Positions 33,086-42,147 of a DNA stretch of 64,000 nt are shown here, one piece after another. The notes beneath the pieces were generated by a model, which saw only the letters and a program-made list of their open reading frames with translations, was not told the origin of the DNA and did no database searches. The translations under genes were made by a program, and so were the position numbers. Source of the stretch: Spartinivicinus marinus (lineage in GTDB: Bacteria; Pseudomonadota; Gammaproteobacteria; Pseudomonadales; Zooshikellaceae); the NCBI RefSeq assembly GCF_026309355.1, contig NZ_JAPJZK010000001.1, positions 186,001 through 250,000 of the forward strand, given 5' to 3'. How positions within the stretch are numbered: position 1 is the first letter of the stretch; every line of letters begins with the position of its first letter.

Positions 33086-33865
33086 ATGATTCACGTCAGC
33101 CCCATTTCCGCTTTTAATGATAACTATATTTGGCTACTCAGCTGTTCAGATACACATACGGCTTGGGTGGTAGATCCAGGTGATGCAGCGCCTGTCAATC
33201 AATACCTAGACCAGCACCAACTTACCCTGACAGGCATTTTAATTACCCATCACCACTATGATCATGTGGGAGGTTTGAAGACATTATTAAAGCAACACAA
33301 CCCTGTCACATATGGCCCAGCTAATGAAAACATTAAGGGAATTCAACACTCACTCGCAGCAGGTGACGTACTAGATGTGCTAGGCGCTGAATTTCAAGTC
33401 CTTGAAGTTGGCGGTCATACGCGAGGCCATATAGCCTATTATAGTGACCAATTACTGGCTCAGCCCACTCTCTTTTGTGGTGATACTTTGTTTGCAGGTG
33501 GGTGTGGCCGATTGTTCGAAGGCACACCTAAACAAATGTACCAATCGCTTAGTCAGATTGCGGCTCTTCCGGCTAACACTCTCATTTACTGTGCTCATGA
33601 ATATACCAGTGCCAATCTTAGCTTTGCCAGTGCCGTTGAGCCCACCAACAGCAAACTACAAGAACGCATTAATCAGGTGAAACAACTACGCTCACAGTCT
33701 CAACCCACTGTACCGAGCTTACTGGGTGACGAGCTGGCAACCAATCCCTTTCTTCGCTGCCAGCAAACTGCTGTTCAAGAAGCAGCAAGCCAACATGCTG
33801 GTAAACCACTAGATAGCCCAGTTGAAGTATTTGCCATGATTCGTCAATGGAAAGACCAGTTCTAG
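33086..33865 (+). CDS. gloB: Hydroxyacylglutathione hydrolase (glyoxalase II)
   Basis: A 259-residue metallo-beta-lactamase-fold enzyme that splits S-lactoylglutathione to lactate and glutathione in methylglyoxal detoxification. Metal ligands lie in ILITHHHYDHVGG (HxHxDH), VGGHTRGHI, LFCGDTLFAGGCGR and YCAHEYT. The C-terminal substrate part has ATNPFLRC and the ending FAMIRQWKDQF. The ATG at 33086 is chosen from family alignment (MIHVSPISAFNDNYIW); an upstream frame from 33020 reads into the promoter. AGGA lies 11 bases before the ATG. Confidence 0.95.
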   Translation: MIHVSPISAFNDNYIWLLSCSDTHTAWVVDPGDAAPVNQYLDQHQLTLTGILITHHHYDHVGGLKTLLKQHNPVTYGPANENIKGIQHSLAAGDVLDVLGAEFQVLEVGGHTRGHIAYYSDQLLAQPTLFCGDTLFAGGCGRLFEGTPKQMYQSLSQIAALPANTLIYCAHEYTSANLSFASAVEPTNSKLQERINQVKQLRSQSQPTVPSLLGDELATNPFLRCQQTAVQEAASQHAGKPLDSPVEVFAMIRQWKDQF

Positions 33866-34266
33866 TCGAAGCGATATTTCAAACCATTGCTTTTTAACTG
33901 TAGCCAATAAAAATAAGATACTGAATAGCCCGTTACCATGTTGCTTCAAGCTTGCTACTCCAGTTTTAAGCGCTCTGATAAGTTTTTCGGGCTAAACGTG
34001 ATATGAGGCAATAAAGAGGTACTCTCCTAACTATCAAGCCCTACGCAGGTCTGCCGTTACTTACACAAAGTTTAAAAATATTACAGCATCTCACTTTTTT
34101 CATGATATGCTTTGCACTTTTTCTGAACAGATATTAGCCGTTTAGTTTTATAAACTAAATAGCATAACAACTGTCTTTACTATCAAGACAGTCAAGTTAG
34201 CCTAAACTAACTATCGAGAAATCTGTTTGAATGGTTGATTTAGTTGAAAATAAGTAGCGGGTTTTC
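33866..34266. other. Gene-free region between gloB and mltD
   Basis: 401 bases. The right half holds three inverted repeats in a row (34141-34212), described separately. Nothing else was recognised; no gloB terminator with a clear T-run was found. Confidence 0.4.
34141..34212. repeat. Three consecutive inverted repeats in the mltD leader
   Basis: TTTAGTTT/AAACTAAA at 34141-34159, ACTGTCTT/AAGACAGT at 34170-34192, and AGTTAG/CTAACT at 34195-34212. Each has a perfect stem of 6 to 8 bp and a loop of 3 to 7. They lie 55 to 125 bases before the mltD start and could structure its mRNA leader or bind regulators. Confidence 0.6.
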
Positions 34267-35952
34267 ATGCAGTTATATCAGTGGTTAAAGCACATTAAAG
34301 CGCCTCGGGCAATTTCCCAGCATCAGCAGCTGCGTCGAAACTCCCTCCCACTCGCAGGAAAGTCCATCGCTATTGTTAGCTTACTAACTCTTGCTGGTTG
34401 CCAGCAATTGCCCTCAGTGTCCAAGCTGAGTATATTCTCTGATGATCACAACACCAATAGCAGCCTACATAATAGTTTAACCTCCCCTATTTCTACCGAC
34501 TCCATCAATAAGCCCGTTGAAGCCGTTTCAAAAGAGTTAGCTAGTAAAGAATTAGCTGAAGATACTTCAACTGATTTATGGGATAGGCTCCGCTCAGGAC
34601 TAGCTTTAAATCTGGATCAAAATCAACCGCGCTTGGCAGCTGAGGTAAAGTGGCTAAAAAAGCATCCACGCTATCTTCTCAAACTGTCTAATCGAGCTGA
34701 GCCTTATCTCTACTTTGTGCTAGCAGAGATAGAAAAGCGCCAACTGCCTACCGAGTTAGCTTTACTCCCCATGATTGAAAGCGCCTATGACCCATTTGCT
34801 TACTCGCATGGCCGAGCTTCAGGGCTTTGGCAGTTTATTCCTCAAACTGGCAAACATTTTGGCCTAAAGCAAAATTGGTGGTATGACGGACGCCGTGATA
34901 TCGCAGCCTCTACCAATGCTGCGCTTAATTATTTAGAGCTGCTTTATAAACGCTTTAATAACTGGGAGCTGGCATTAGCAGCCTATAATGCTGGTGGAGG
35001 CACCGTATCTAAAGCAATAAGACAGAATAAAGCTCAAGGCAAAGCAACAGATTTTTGGTCTCTGTCATTGCCCAAAGAAACCAGAAGCTACGTTCCCAAA
35101 CTGATGGCACTAGCAAAGCTGGTATCAGCCCCTGCGACTTATGGTCTAGAGCTTCCTCCGATTAATGATGAAAAACAGCTAGAGAAAGTAGCCATTGGCC
35201 AGCAAATTGATCTAGCACAAGCGGCTAAACTAGCCGATATGGATTTAGATTCACTGTACCAGCTGAATCCTGCTTTTAATCAGTGGGCTACTGACCCTAA
35301 TGGCCCCCATTATCTCTTGGTCCCTATTGCTAAAGCTGAACAATTTAAACAAAAACTCGCGGAATTACCTGCTGATGCCCGCCTCCAATGGCATCGCTAT
35401 CGAGTCAAGTCAGGCGATAATCTAATCAAAATTGCTAAACGCTTTAATACCCAGCCAAGTCTAATTAAACGCACCAATAACTTATCGGGGTATTTTCTAA
35501 GAGCAGGACAAACCTTACTAATCGCTAAGCCCTCACGTTCATTGGCTAGTTACTCTCTGTCAGCCGCGCAGCGTAAACAAATACAACAACACCGGCAGCG
35601 ACCAGGTCGAACCAAAAAAACGCATACGGTTAAAATGGGTGATAGCTTCTGGTCTGTCGCTAGGGAGCACCGCGTTTCGATGCGCAAACTGGCAGCCTGG
35701 AATAACATGGCACCAGGTGACTATTTAAAACCCGGCCAAACCTTGGTGATTTGGCAACCAGCCAGCAAAGGCAATAATGGTATCGTGAGAAAAGTACGCT
35801 ACCGAGTTCGCCACGGGGATTCGTTGTACCACATCGCCAGTAAATTTAATGTCAAAGTAAAACAAATTAAAGAATGGAATCAAATTGAAAAACGTCACCT
35901 GAAGCCTGGTCAATTATTGACCCTGTTTGTGGATGTAACTAAAGCTCGTTAG
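34267..35952 (+). CDS. mltD: Membrane-bound lytic murein transglycosylase D
   Basis: A 561-residue outer-membrane lipoprotein that cleaves peptidoglycan glycan strands. The signal ends in the lipobox TLAGC with Cys45. The SLT domain spans about 150-290, with catalytic Glu172 in LLPMIESAYDP and the GRASGLWQFIPQTG and AYNAGGGTV motifs. Three LysM repeats follow: YRVKSGDNLIKIAKRFN, HTVKMGDSFWSVAREHR and YRVRHGDSLYHIASKFN. Many MltD proteins have two to four LysM units. The leader has several hairpins. It follows gloB in the order known from Pseudomonas. Confidence 0.94.
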   Translation: MQLYQWLKHIKAPRAISQHQQLRRNSLPLAGKSIAIVSLLTLAGCQQLPSVSKLSIFSDDHNTNSSLHNSLTSPISTDSINKPVEAVSKELASKELAEDTSTDLWDRLRSGLALNLDQNQPRLAAEVKWLKKHPRYLLKLSNRAEPYLYFVLAEIEKRQLPTELALLPMIESAYDPFAYSHGRASGLWQFIPQTGKHFGLKQNWWYDGRRDIAASTNAALNYLELLYKRFNNWELALAAYNAGGGTVSKAIRQNKAQGKATDFWSLSLPKETRSYVPKLMALAKLVSAPATYGLELPPINDEKQLEKVAIGQQIDLAQAAKLADMDLDSLYQLNPAFNQWATDPNGPHYLLVPIAKAEQFKQKLAELPADARLQWHRYRVKSGDNLIKIAKRFNTQPSLIKRTNNLSGYFLRAGQTLLIAKPSRSLASYSLSAAQRKQIQQHRQRPGRTKKTHTVKMGDSFWSVAREHRVSMRKLAAWNNMAPGDYLKPGQTLVIWQPASKGNNGIVRKVRYRVRHGDSLYHIASKFNVKVKQIKEWNQIEKRHLKPGQLLTLFVDVTKAR

Positions 35953-35973
35953 CAAATCCATTTCCCCCCTTTT

Positions 35974-36001
35974 AGCAGCCTCTTCTTCAAGAGGTTGCTG
36001 C
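35974..36001 (+). terminator. Possible terminator of mltD
   Basis: GCAGCCTCTT, loop CTTC, AAGAGGTTGC, 21 bases after the mltD stop. The stem includes one G-T pair and the T-run is weak (ATTTAAAG). Confidence 0.5.
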
Positions 36002-36008
36002 ATTTAAA

Positions 36009-36148
36009 GGCACCTCTATCTAATAATAGTTGCTTACTGTCTCTGTGTTAGCTTGTATGGGAAAACAACCAGCCTTACACTGCACAAGCCGTCTTGTGCA
36101 AGAACCCGTCAGATTGCGCAGAGGCTATAAACAATGATTAGAGGTGCC
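36009..36148. repeat. 140-bp element with inverted termini before the Yej operon
   Basis: The ends are GGCACCTCTA (36009-36018) and TAGAGGTGCC (36139-36148), perfect inverted repeats. Inside lie a second long-range pair, GCTTGTATGGG (36051-36061) with CCCATACAAGC (36147-36157), and a perfect local hairpin TGCACAAG-CCGT-CTTGTGCA (36081-36100). It could be a small non-autonomous transposable element or a structured RNA leader. No target-site duplication is evident. Confidence 0.5.
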
Positions 36149-36228
36149 CATACAAGCCGCTACAACATCTCAATGGTTCCCCTGCTCTCTTTGCTAGACT
36201 TACAGAAAGTAAAAGGGGGCCAATTGTC

Positions 36229-38109
36229 TTGCAATTTTTATTACAGAAAAGGCATTCATTAGCAGATACTACTTTGTTGTGGCTGACTATCTTATTGTCA
36301 CTGATCGCTTTCTCATACTGTCAGTCAAGTTACCCAAAAGAGCAGGTAACCATCAGCCATGGTCTCGCATTACATGGAAATCTAAAGTATCCCTCTAATT
36401 TTAAACATTTCGACTATGTTAACCCAGCAGCCCCTAAAGCGGGTGAGATTAAACTGATGGGCCATGGCAATTTTGATTCCCTAAACTACTATACATTGAA
36501 AGGAATCAGTCCCATGAATACACCTGGTTTTTTTCAGTATGGTATCAATGAGCTAAACGAAACCTTATTGATGGGCACCTCTGAAACCAACCGTGTCGGA
36601 GACGAGCCTCAATCGGCCTATGGGCTACTAGCAGAAACTATCGAGTACCCAGACGACTTCCGTTGGATTATTTTTAACCTCAATCCAAAAGCCCGTTTTC
36701 ATGACAACAGCTCAGTAACCGCAGCAGATGTGGTATTTTCCTATAATACCCTAATTAAGCATGGCCACCCTCGCTATCAAGCAGTTTATCAGGATATAAA
36801 GTCAGCAACTGTCATAGCCCCCCGCAAGGTAAAATTTACGTTAGACGGCACTAATCGTAAGAGCTTAGCCCTACGGGTAGGCGAACTACCGGTATTTTCT
36901 AAAAAATACTGGAAAGGTAAAGATTTTAAGCAAGCAAGCTTAACCCCCCCTTTAAATAGCGGGCCTTATCGGATCACTGACGTTAAAGCAGGTCATTACC
37001 TTATCTTTGAGCGAGTAGCTAATTACTGGGGAAAAGACTTACCAGTAAACCGTGGGCGTTACAATTTTGATAAAGTAAAAGTGGAGTTTTATCGAGATCT
37101 TACCGTGGCTTTCGAAGCATTTAAGGCAGGCCGTTATGACCTTTACTTTGAATCCATCGCAAAAAATTGGACACAAGGTTATGATTTTCAAGCCGTTCAG
37201 TCTGGCAGTATTATAAAAGCGACAATACCTCATCAGCGCCCTGCTGGTTTACAAGCTTTTTTCTTCAACACTCGTCGACCTTTCTTTCAAGACGTCCGGG
37301 TGCGTCAAGCCATCAGCATGGCATTTGATTTCGAGTGGATCAATAAACAATATTTTTATTCAGCTTATAAACGCACAAACAGTTATTTTGCAAACACAGA
37401 TTTAGCCAGTCAACCTTTACCCTCTAAAGCTGAAAAGCAGTTATTAACACAATACCCTAAGCTTGATAAAAAAGTATTAACTACACCATTTACCCTCAGC
37501 AAAACTCAAGGCACCGGACATAACCGCAAACAACAAAGGCAAGCATTAACATTACTAAAGAAAGCAGGTTGGCAATTACAACAAGGCAGATTAATTAATC
37601 CCAACAATCAACAGCCCCTGCAATTTGAAGCGCTGGCTCGAAATCGTGGCTTATTAAAAGTATGGGAAGCATTTCAAAAAAACTTAAAGCGAATTGGTAT
37701 ACAAATGTCCATTCGGCTAGTTGATAGTGCCGAGTTCAAACGTCGCCTGGATCAATTTGATTTTGATATGACCAGTCTAGCCTTCACCCAATCACTCACG
37801 CCCAACCAGAGCCTTAGAGATTTATTTCACTCTCAGTTTGCTGACACAGAAGGTACATTGAATTTTTCTGGAATTAAAAATCCTATTGTTGATGACCTGG
37901 TTGAAAAAGTTATTACAGCTAAAACCCGGCCAGAACTCAGGCTCTATACTCAAGCACTTGACCGCGTTCTACTGTGGCAACACTATATTATTCCCAATTG
38001 GTATACCGATCATTATCGGGTAGCCTATTGGAATAAATTTAATAAACCAACTACCCAACCACCCTACTATTTTGGTTTAGAAAGCTGGTGGTTTAAAACA
38101 GATGGGTAA
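36229..38109 (+). CDS. Peptide ABC transporter solute-binding protein (YejA-like, first copy)
   Basis: A 626-residue family 5 extracellular solute-binding protein of the YejA type. The start is TTG at 36229, after GGGGGCC, opening a signal peptide (LLWLTILLSLIAFSYCQ). YejA features include HGLALHGNLKYPSNFKHFDY, FNLNPKARFHDNSSVTAADV and VRQAISMAFDFEWINKQYFY. It would capture oligopeptides in the periplasm for the YejBEF importer encoded downstream. A second, more typical copy follows after 35 bases, so the transporter may accept two ligand sets. The frame is intact although it contains a run of seven C. Confidence 0.85.
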   Translation: MQFLLQKRHSLADTTLLWLTILLSLIAFSYCQSSYPKEQVTISHGLALHGNLKYPSNFKHFDYVNPAAPKAGEIKLMGHGNFDSLNYYTLKGISPMNTPGFFQYGINELNETLLMGTSETNRVGDEPQSAYGLLAETIEYPDDFRWIIFNLNPKARFHDNSSVTAADVVFSYNTLIKHGHPRYQAVYQDIKSATVIAPRKVKFTLDGTNRKSLALRVGELPVFSKKYWKGKDFKQASLTPPLNSGPYRITDVKAGHYLIFERVANYWGKDLPVNRGRYNFDKVKVEFYRDLTVAFEAFKAGRYDLYFESIAKNWTQGYDFQAVQSGSIIKATIPHQRPAGLQAFFFNTRRPFFQDVRVRQAISMAFDFEWINKQYFYSAYKRTNSYFANTDLASQPLPSKAEKQLLTQYPKLDKKVLTTPFTLSKTQGTGHNRKQQRQALTLLKKAGWQLQQGRLINPNNQQPLQFEALARNRGLLKVWEAFQKNLKRIGIQMSIRLVDSAEFKRRLDQFDFDMTSLAFTQSLTPNQSLRDLFHSQFADTEGTLNFSGIKNPIVDDLVEKVITAKTRPELRLYTQALDRVLLWQHYIIPNWYTDHYRVAYWNKFNKPTTQPPYYFGLESWWFKTDG

Positions 38110-38143
38110 AATATAAAAAATAAACGATTATAGGGAACTTCTA

Positions 38144-40015
38144 ATGAGGTTTAAAAATAAAAATAACATCGCCTTTATTTTTACCATTAAGTTTATCTGG
38201 CTACTTTGTTTCCAACAAACTGCTTTGGCAGCTGAAGTAAAAAATCCTGTCATTCATAAAACCCATGCCATTGCCATGCATGGCCAGCCTAAATACCCAG
38301 CAAATTTTACCCATTTTGATTATGCGAATCCTGACGCCCCCAGAGGTGGTGTATTTAAACAAGCTACTGTCAGCAGTAGCGGTTTCGATAGTTTAAACCC
38401 TTTTATTGTCAAAGGTGTACCAGCAGCAGGTATGGCCTATTTAGGTGGGGGGTATATTTATGACACATTATTAGTTCAAAGTTATGATGAAGCATTTACC
38501 AAGTATGGTTTACTTGCAGAATCAATGGAGTGGCCCGACAATCGCTCTTGGATCACTTTTCATTTAAGAAAAAATGCCAAGTTTCATGATGGCCACCCTA
38601 TTACGGCTGAAGATGTGGTCTTCACTTTTAATTTATTAACCGAAAAAGGGCACCCGCTTTATAAAACCTATTATCATAATGTCAAAACAGTGACAGCCCT
38701 TAATAATCACTCTGTTAAATTTGAATTTGATACTAAAACGAATCGAGAGCTTATCCTAATCGTTGGCCAGTTTCCAATATTACCCAAGCATTATTGGGAA
38801 ACGCATGATTTCACAAAAACCACCCTAGAATTTCCTTTAGGCAGTGGCCCCTATAAAATTTCAAAAGTAGACCCTGGTCGTTCTATTCACTATGAACGTG
38901 TAAAAGACTATTGGGGACAAAATGTAGCGGTAAATAAAGGCCAATACAATTTTGATATGCTCATTTTTGATTATTACCGAGAACCCTCCGTTGCTATTGA
39001 AGCGATAAAAGCTGGCAAATATGACTTACGAGTAGAAAATAGTGCTAAAAGCTGGGCTACCGAATACAACATTGCCTCTGTAAAAAAAGGTCACTTAATC
39101 AAAGCTAGCATTACTGATTATACCCCTGCTGCTATGCAGTCTTTTATTTTCAATATTCGCCGAGATAAGTTTAAAGACCTCAAAGTGCGTGAAGCCATTG
39201 GTTATGCCTATGACTTTGAGTGGCAAAATAAAACGATATTTTATAATAGCTATACACGCATTGATAGCTACTTTGCTGGCTCAGAGCTTGCTGCCACAGG
39301 AACACCCAGTAAGGCAGAACTAGTATTATTAGACCCTTTTAAAAAGCAATTACCAAGTGAGTTATTTACTAAACCATTCACCCTCCCCAAAACAGATGGC
39401 AGTGGTAATATACGTAACAATTTACGGCAGGCATTACGTTTGCTCAAGCAAGCCGGCTGGCAGATTAAAAATAAGCAATTAGTTAATAATAAAGGAGAGC
39501 CTTTTAACTTTGAAGTGTTACTAACCCAAGCCAACTTTGAACGGATTGTTTTGCCTTTTCAAAAAAACCTAAAGCGTATGGGTATAGAAATGACCATACG
39601 TAAAATTGACACTCAACAGTATATTGAACGCCGCAATAGCTTTGATTTTGATATGATAGTAAGCGGCTTTCCCCAGTCTACCTCCCCAGGCAACGAACAA
39701 CGCGATTACTGGCATTCCAGTCAAGCGAATATCAAGGGAAGCCGCAACTATATCGGCATAGAGAATCCTGTAGTTGATCAGTTAATTAGTAAGATCATAC
39801 AAGCACCAGACCGAAAAACACTTATTGCAAGCACTCAAGCCCTTGACAGGGTACTGTTGTGGAATCACTACGTAATTCCACAATACTATCTTAATCAGAC
39901 TCGTTTAGTTTATTGGAATAAATTTGGCATGCCTGAGCAACCACCTAAATATGCTGTAGGGCTAAATACTTGGTGGTATGACTCCGCTAAAGCTAAAAAG
40001 CTCACTAAACAATAA
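38144..40015 (+). CDS. yejA: Peptide ABC transporter solute-binding protein (YejA-like, second copy)
   Basis: A 623-residue paralogue of the protein encoded just upstream. The signal peptide ends near residue 30 (QQTALAAEV). HAIAMHGQPKYPANFTHFDY, FHLRKNAKFHDGHPITAEDV and VREAIGYAYDFEWQNKTIFY parallel the first copy, and the endings (LLWNHYVIPQYY, NTWWYDS) agree. An AGGGAAC ribosome site precedes the ATG. E. coli YejA binds peptides and takes part in microcin C uptake. Only 18 bases separate it from yejB. Confidence 0.88.
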   Translation: MRFKNKNNIAFIFTIKFIWLLCFQQTALAAEVKNPVIHKTHAIAMHGQPKYPANFTHFDYANPDAPRGGVFKQATVSSSGFDSLNPFIVKGVPAAGMAYLGGGYIYDTLLVQSYDEAFTKYGLLAESMEWPDNRSWITFHLRKNAKFHDGHPITAEDVVFTFNLLTEKGHPLYKTYYHNVKTVTALNNHSVKFEFDTKTNRELILIVGQFPILPKHYWETHDFTKTTLEFPLGSGPYKISKVDPGRSIHYERVKDYWGQNVAVNKGQYNFDMLIFDYYREPSVAIEAIKAGKYDLRVENSAKSWATEYNIASVKKGHLIKASITDYTPAAMQSFIFNIRRDKFKDLKVREAIGYAYDFEWQNKTIFYNSYTRIDSYFAGSELAATGTPSKAELVLLDPFKKQLPSELFTKPFTLPKTDGSGNIRNNLRQALRLLKQAGWQIKNKQLVNNKGEPFNFEVLLTQANFERIVLPFQKNLKRMGIEMTIRKIDTQQYIERRNSFDFDMIVSGFPQSTSPGNEQRDYWHSSQANIKGSRNYIGIENPVVDQLISKIIQAPDRKTLIASTQALDRVLLWNHYVIPQYYLNQTRLVYWNKFGMPEQPPKYAVGLNTWWYDSAKAKKLTKQ

Positions 40016-40033
40016 TGGTTGGTCATTAGAGTT

Positions 40034-41116
40034 ATGTTTGACTATATTCTTCGTCGGCTGCTCCTCATAATCCCTACCCTACTAGGGATTATGGTAATTA
40101 ATTTTATTATTATTCAAGCAGCCCCTGGTGGCCCAGTTGAACAAATGATCGCTAGATTGCAAGGCTTAGATACGGGTATCGGCGGCCGTTTGGGCACTGG
40201 ATCAGATAGCATTGCCAGTGGCCAACCAGCCAGTGAATACAGAGGAGCACAAGGACTCAACCCCGAGCTGATTGAAAACATCAAAAAGCTCTATGGTTTT
40301 GATAAGCCTGCTCACGAACGTTTTTTTATTATGCTAAAAAACTATGCACAATTTGATTTTGGCGAAAGTTTTTTTCATGATAAAAAAGTAATTGATCTTA
40401 TTATTGATAAGTTACCCGTTTCAATTTCATTAGGGTTATGGAGCACCCTGTTGGTTTATCTTATATCCATCCCACTAGGCATTAAAAAAGCAGTTAAAGA
40501 TGGCTCACACTTTGATATCTGGACTAGTACCGTGATCATTGTAGGCTATGCAATCCCCAGCTTTTTATTTGCTATTCTACTTATCGTATTTTTAGCAGGT
40601 GGAACCTATTTAGATTGGTTTCCACTACGCGGCTTAACATCTGATAATTTTGATGAGATGAGTGCACAACAACAAATCGTAGATTACCTATGGCATATCA
40701 CATTGCCTGTTATCTCTATTGTTATTGGTAGCTTTGCTACTTTAACCATGTTAACCAAAAACTCTTTTCTCGATGAAATTCATAAGCAGTACGTTATAAC
40801 AGCAAGGGCAAAAGGACTAGCCGAAAATAAAATTCTTTATGGCCATGTGTTTCGTAATGCCATGTTAATTATTATTGCACAAATTCCTGCCGCATTAGTG
40901 GGAATTTTCTTTACCAGCTCACTCCTGATTGAAGTCATTTTTTCTCTAGATGGTTTAGGGTTATTGGGATTTGAAGCTGCCATACAACGGGATTATCCCG
41001 TGGTCTTTGGCACCCTGTTTATCTTTACCCTAATTGGTCTCATTCTCAAGCTGATTGGCGACATTAGTTACATGCTGGTAGACCCTAGAATTGACTTCGA
41101 GAGCCGTGAGGGTTAG
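40034..41116 (+). CDS. yejB: Peptide ABC transporter permease YejB
   Basis: A 360-residue inner-membrane permease. The first span ([20 protein letters not shown]) and the long periplasmic insert (residues about 35-100, [15 protein letters not shown] onward) are YejB-like. The coupling loop for the ATPase is [20 protein letters not shown]. The ATG at 40034 is chosen; a TTG at 40019 in frame is less likely. It is the second gene class of the yejAABEF operon and pairs with YejE. Confidence 0.92.
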   Translation: MFDYILRRLLLIIPTLLGIMVINFIIIQAAPGGPVEQMIARLQGLDTGIGGRLGTGSDSIASGQPASEYRGAQGLNPELIENIKKLYGFDKPAHERFFIMLKNYAQFDFGESFFHDKKVIDLIIDKLPVSISLGLWSTLLVYLISIPLGIKKAVKDGSHFDIWTSTVIIVGYAIPSFLFAILLIVFLAGGTYLDWFPLRGLTSDNFDEMSAQQQIVDYLWHITLPVISIVIGSFATLTMLTKNSFLDEIHKQYVITARAKGLAENKILYGHVFRNAMLIIIAQIPAALVGIFFTSSLLIEVIFSLDGLGLLGFEAAIQRDYPVVFGTLFIFTLIGLILKLIGDISYMLVDPRIDFESREG

Positions 41117-41121
41117 CCAGC

Positions 41122-42147
41122 ATGCCTTTAAGCCCAATTAATCAACGCCGCAAGGAAGCCTTTAAAGCAAATAAGCGAGGCTATTATTCATTATGGATAT
41201 TTTGTATTTTGTTTATTATTTGCTTGTTTGCAGAATGGATTGCTAATGACAAACCTGTGTTATTAAAATACCAAGATAACTATTACTTCCCCGTTGTTGT
41301 AAGCTATGCCGAAACAGTTTTTGGTGGTGAGTTTGAAACTGAAACTGATTACAAAGACCCTTATATTCAAGAGTTAATTAAAAAAAATGGCTGGATACTA
41401 TGGCCTCTCATCCCCTATCGTTATGACACTATTGTTTACGAGCTCCCTCAACCCGCACCTTCACCGCCTGACAGCAACCACTGGTTAGGCAGTGATGATC
41501 AGGCTCGAGACGTATTATCACGCATTATCTACGGGTTTCGTATTTCAGTATTGTTTGCCTTAACCCTGACTGTTATCAGTTCTATCATTGGCATTGCCGT
41601 TGGAGCCCTCCAAGGCTTCTATGGAGGCAAGATTGATTTGATTGGCCAACGATTAATTGAAATTTTTCAAAACTTACCTGTACTGTTTTTACTGATCATC
41701 TTATCTAGCTTTGTTAACCCTAATTTCTGGTGGTTACTGGGTATAATGCTGTTATTCAGCTGGATGCAACTAGTTGACTTAGTAAGGGCCGAATTTTTAC
41801 GGGCAAGAAATTTCGAATATGTCAGGGCCGCCAGAGCGTTAGGTTTGGCCAACGGATTAATTATTTTTCGCCATATTTTACCCAACGCCATGGTGGCGAC
41901 ATTAACCTTCATGCCATTTATTTTAACATCAGGTATTACCGCCCTTACCTCACTAGACTTCTTAGGTTTTGGTTTACCTGTTGGCTCACCCTCTCTGGGT
42001 GAATTAGTCGCCCAAGGTAAAAACAACCTACATGCTCCCTGGTTAGGCCTATCTGCATTTATCACCCTAGCACTTATGTTAACGCTATTAGTTTTTATTG
42101 GGGAAGCAGCTCGTGACGCATTTGATCCAAGGAAAATAAAACTGTGA
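41122..42147 (+). CDS. yejE: Peptide ABC transporter permease YejE
   Basis: A 341-residue permease of the DppC type. The first span is GYYSLWIFCILFIICLFAEW. A YejE-type insert follows (about 60-115), then HWLGSDDQARDVLSRIIYGF, and the ATPase-coupling loop FEYVRAARALGLANGLIIFR near 240-260. It starts 5 bases after yejB and its stop overlaps the GTG of yejF by 4 bases. It forms the membrane channel with YejB. Confidence 0.92.
   Translation: MPLSPINQRRKEAFKANKRGYYSLWIFCILFIICLFAEWIANDKPVLLKYQDNYYFPVVVSYAETVFGGEFETETDYKDPYIQELIKKNGWILWPLIPYRYDTIVYELPQPAPSPPDSNHWLGSDDQARDVLSRIIYGFRISVLFALTLTVISSIIGIAVGALQGFYGGKIDLIGQRLIEIFQNLPVLFLLIILSSFVNPNFWWLLGIMLLFSWMQLVDLVRAEFLRARNFEYVRAARALGLANGLIIFRHILPNAMVATLTFMPFILTSGITALTSLDFLGFGLPVGSPSLGELVAQGKNNLHAPWLGLSAFITLALMLTLLVFIGEAARDAFDPRKIKL

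Noticed and set aside
36944-36950. Seven-C run in the first yejA copy as a phase-variable tract
   Set aside because: Too short to be a convincing slippage site and the frame is intact.
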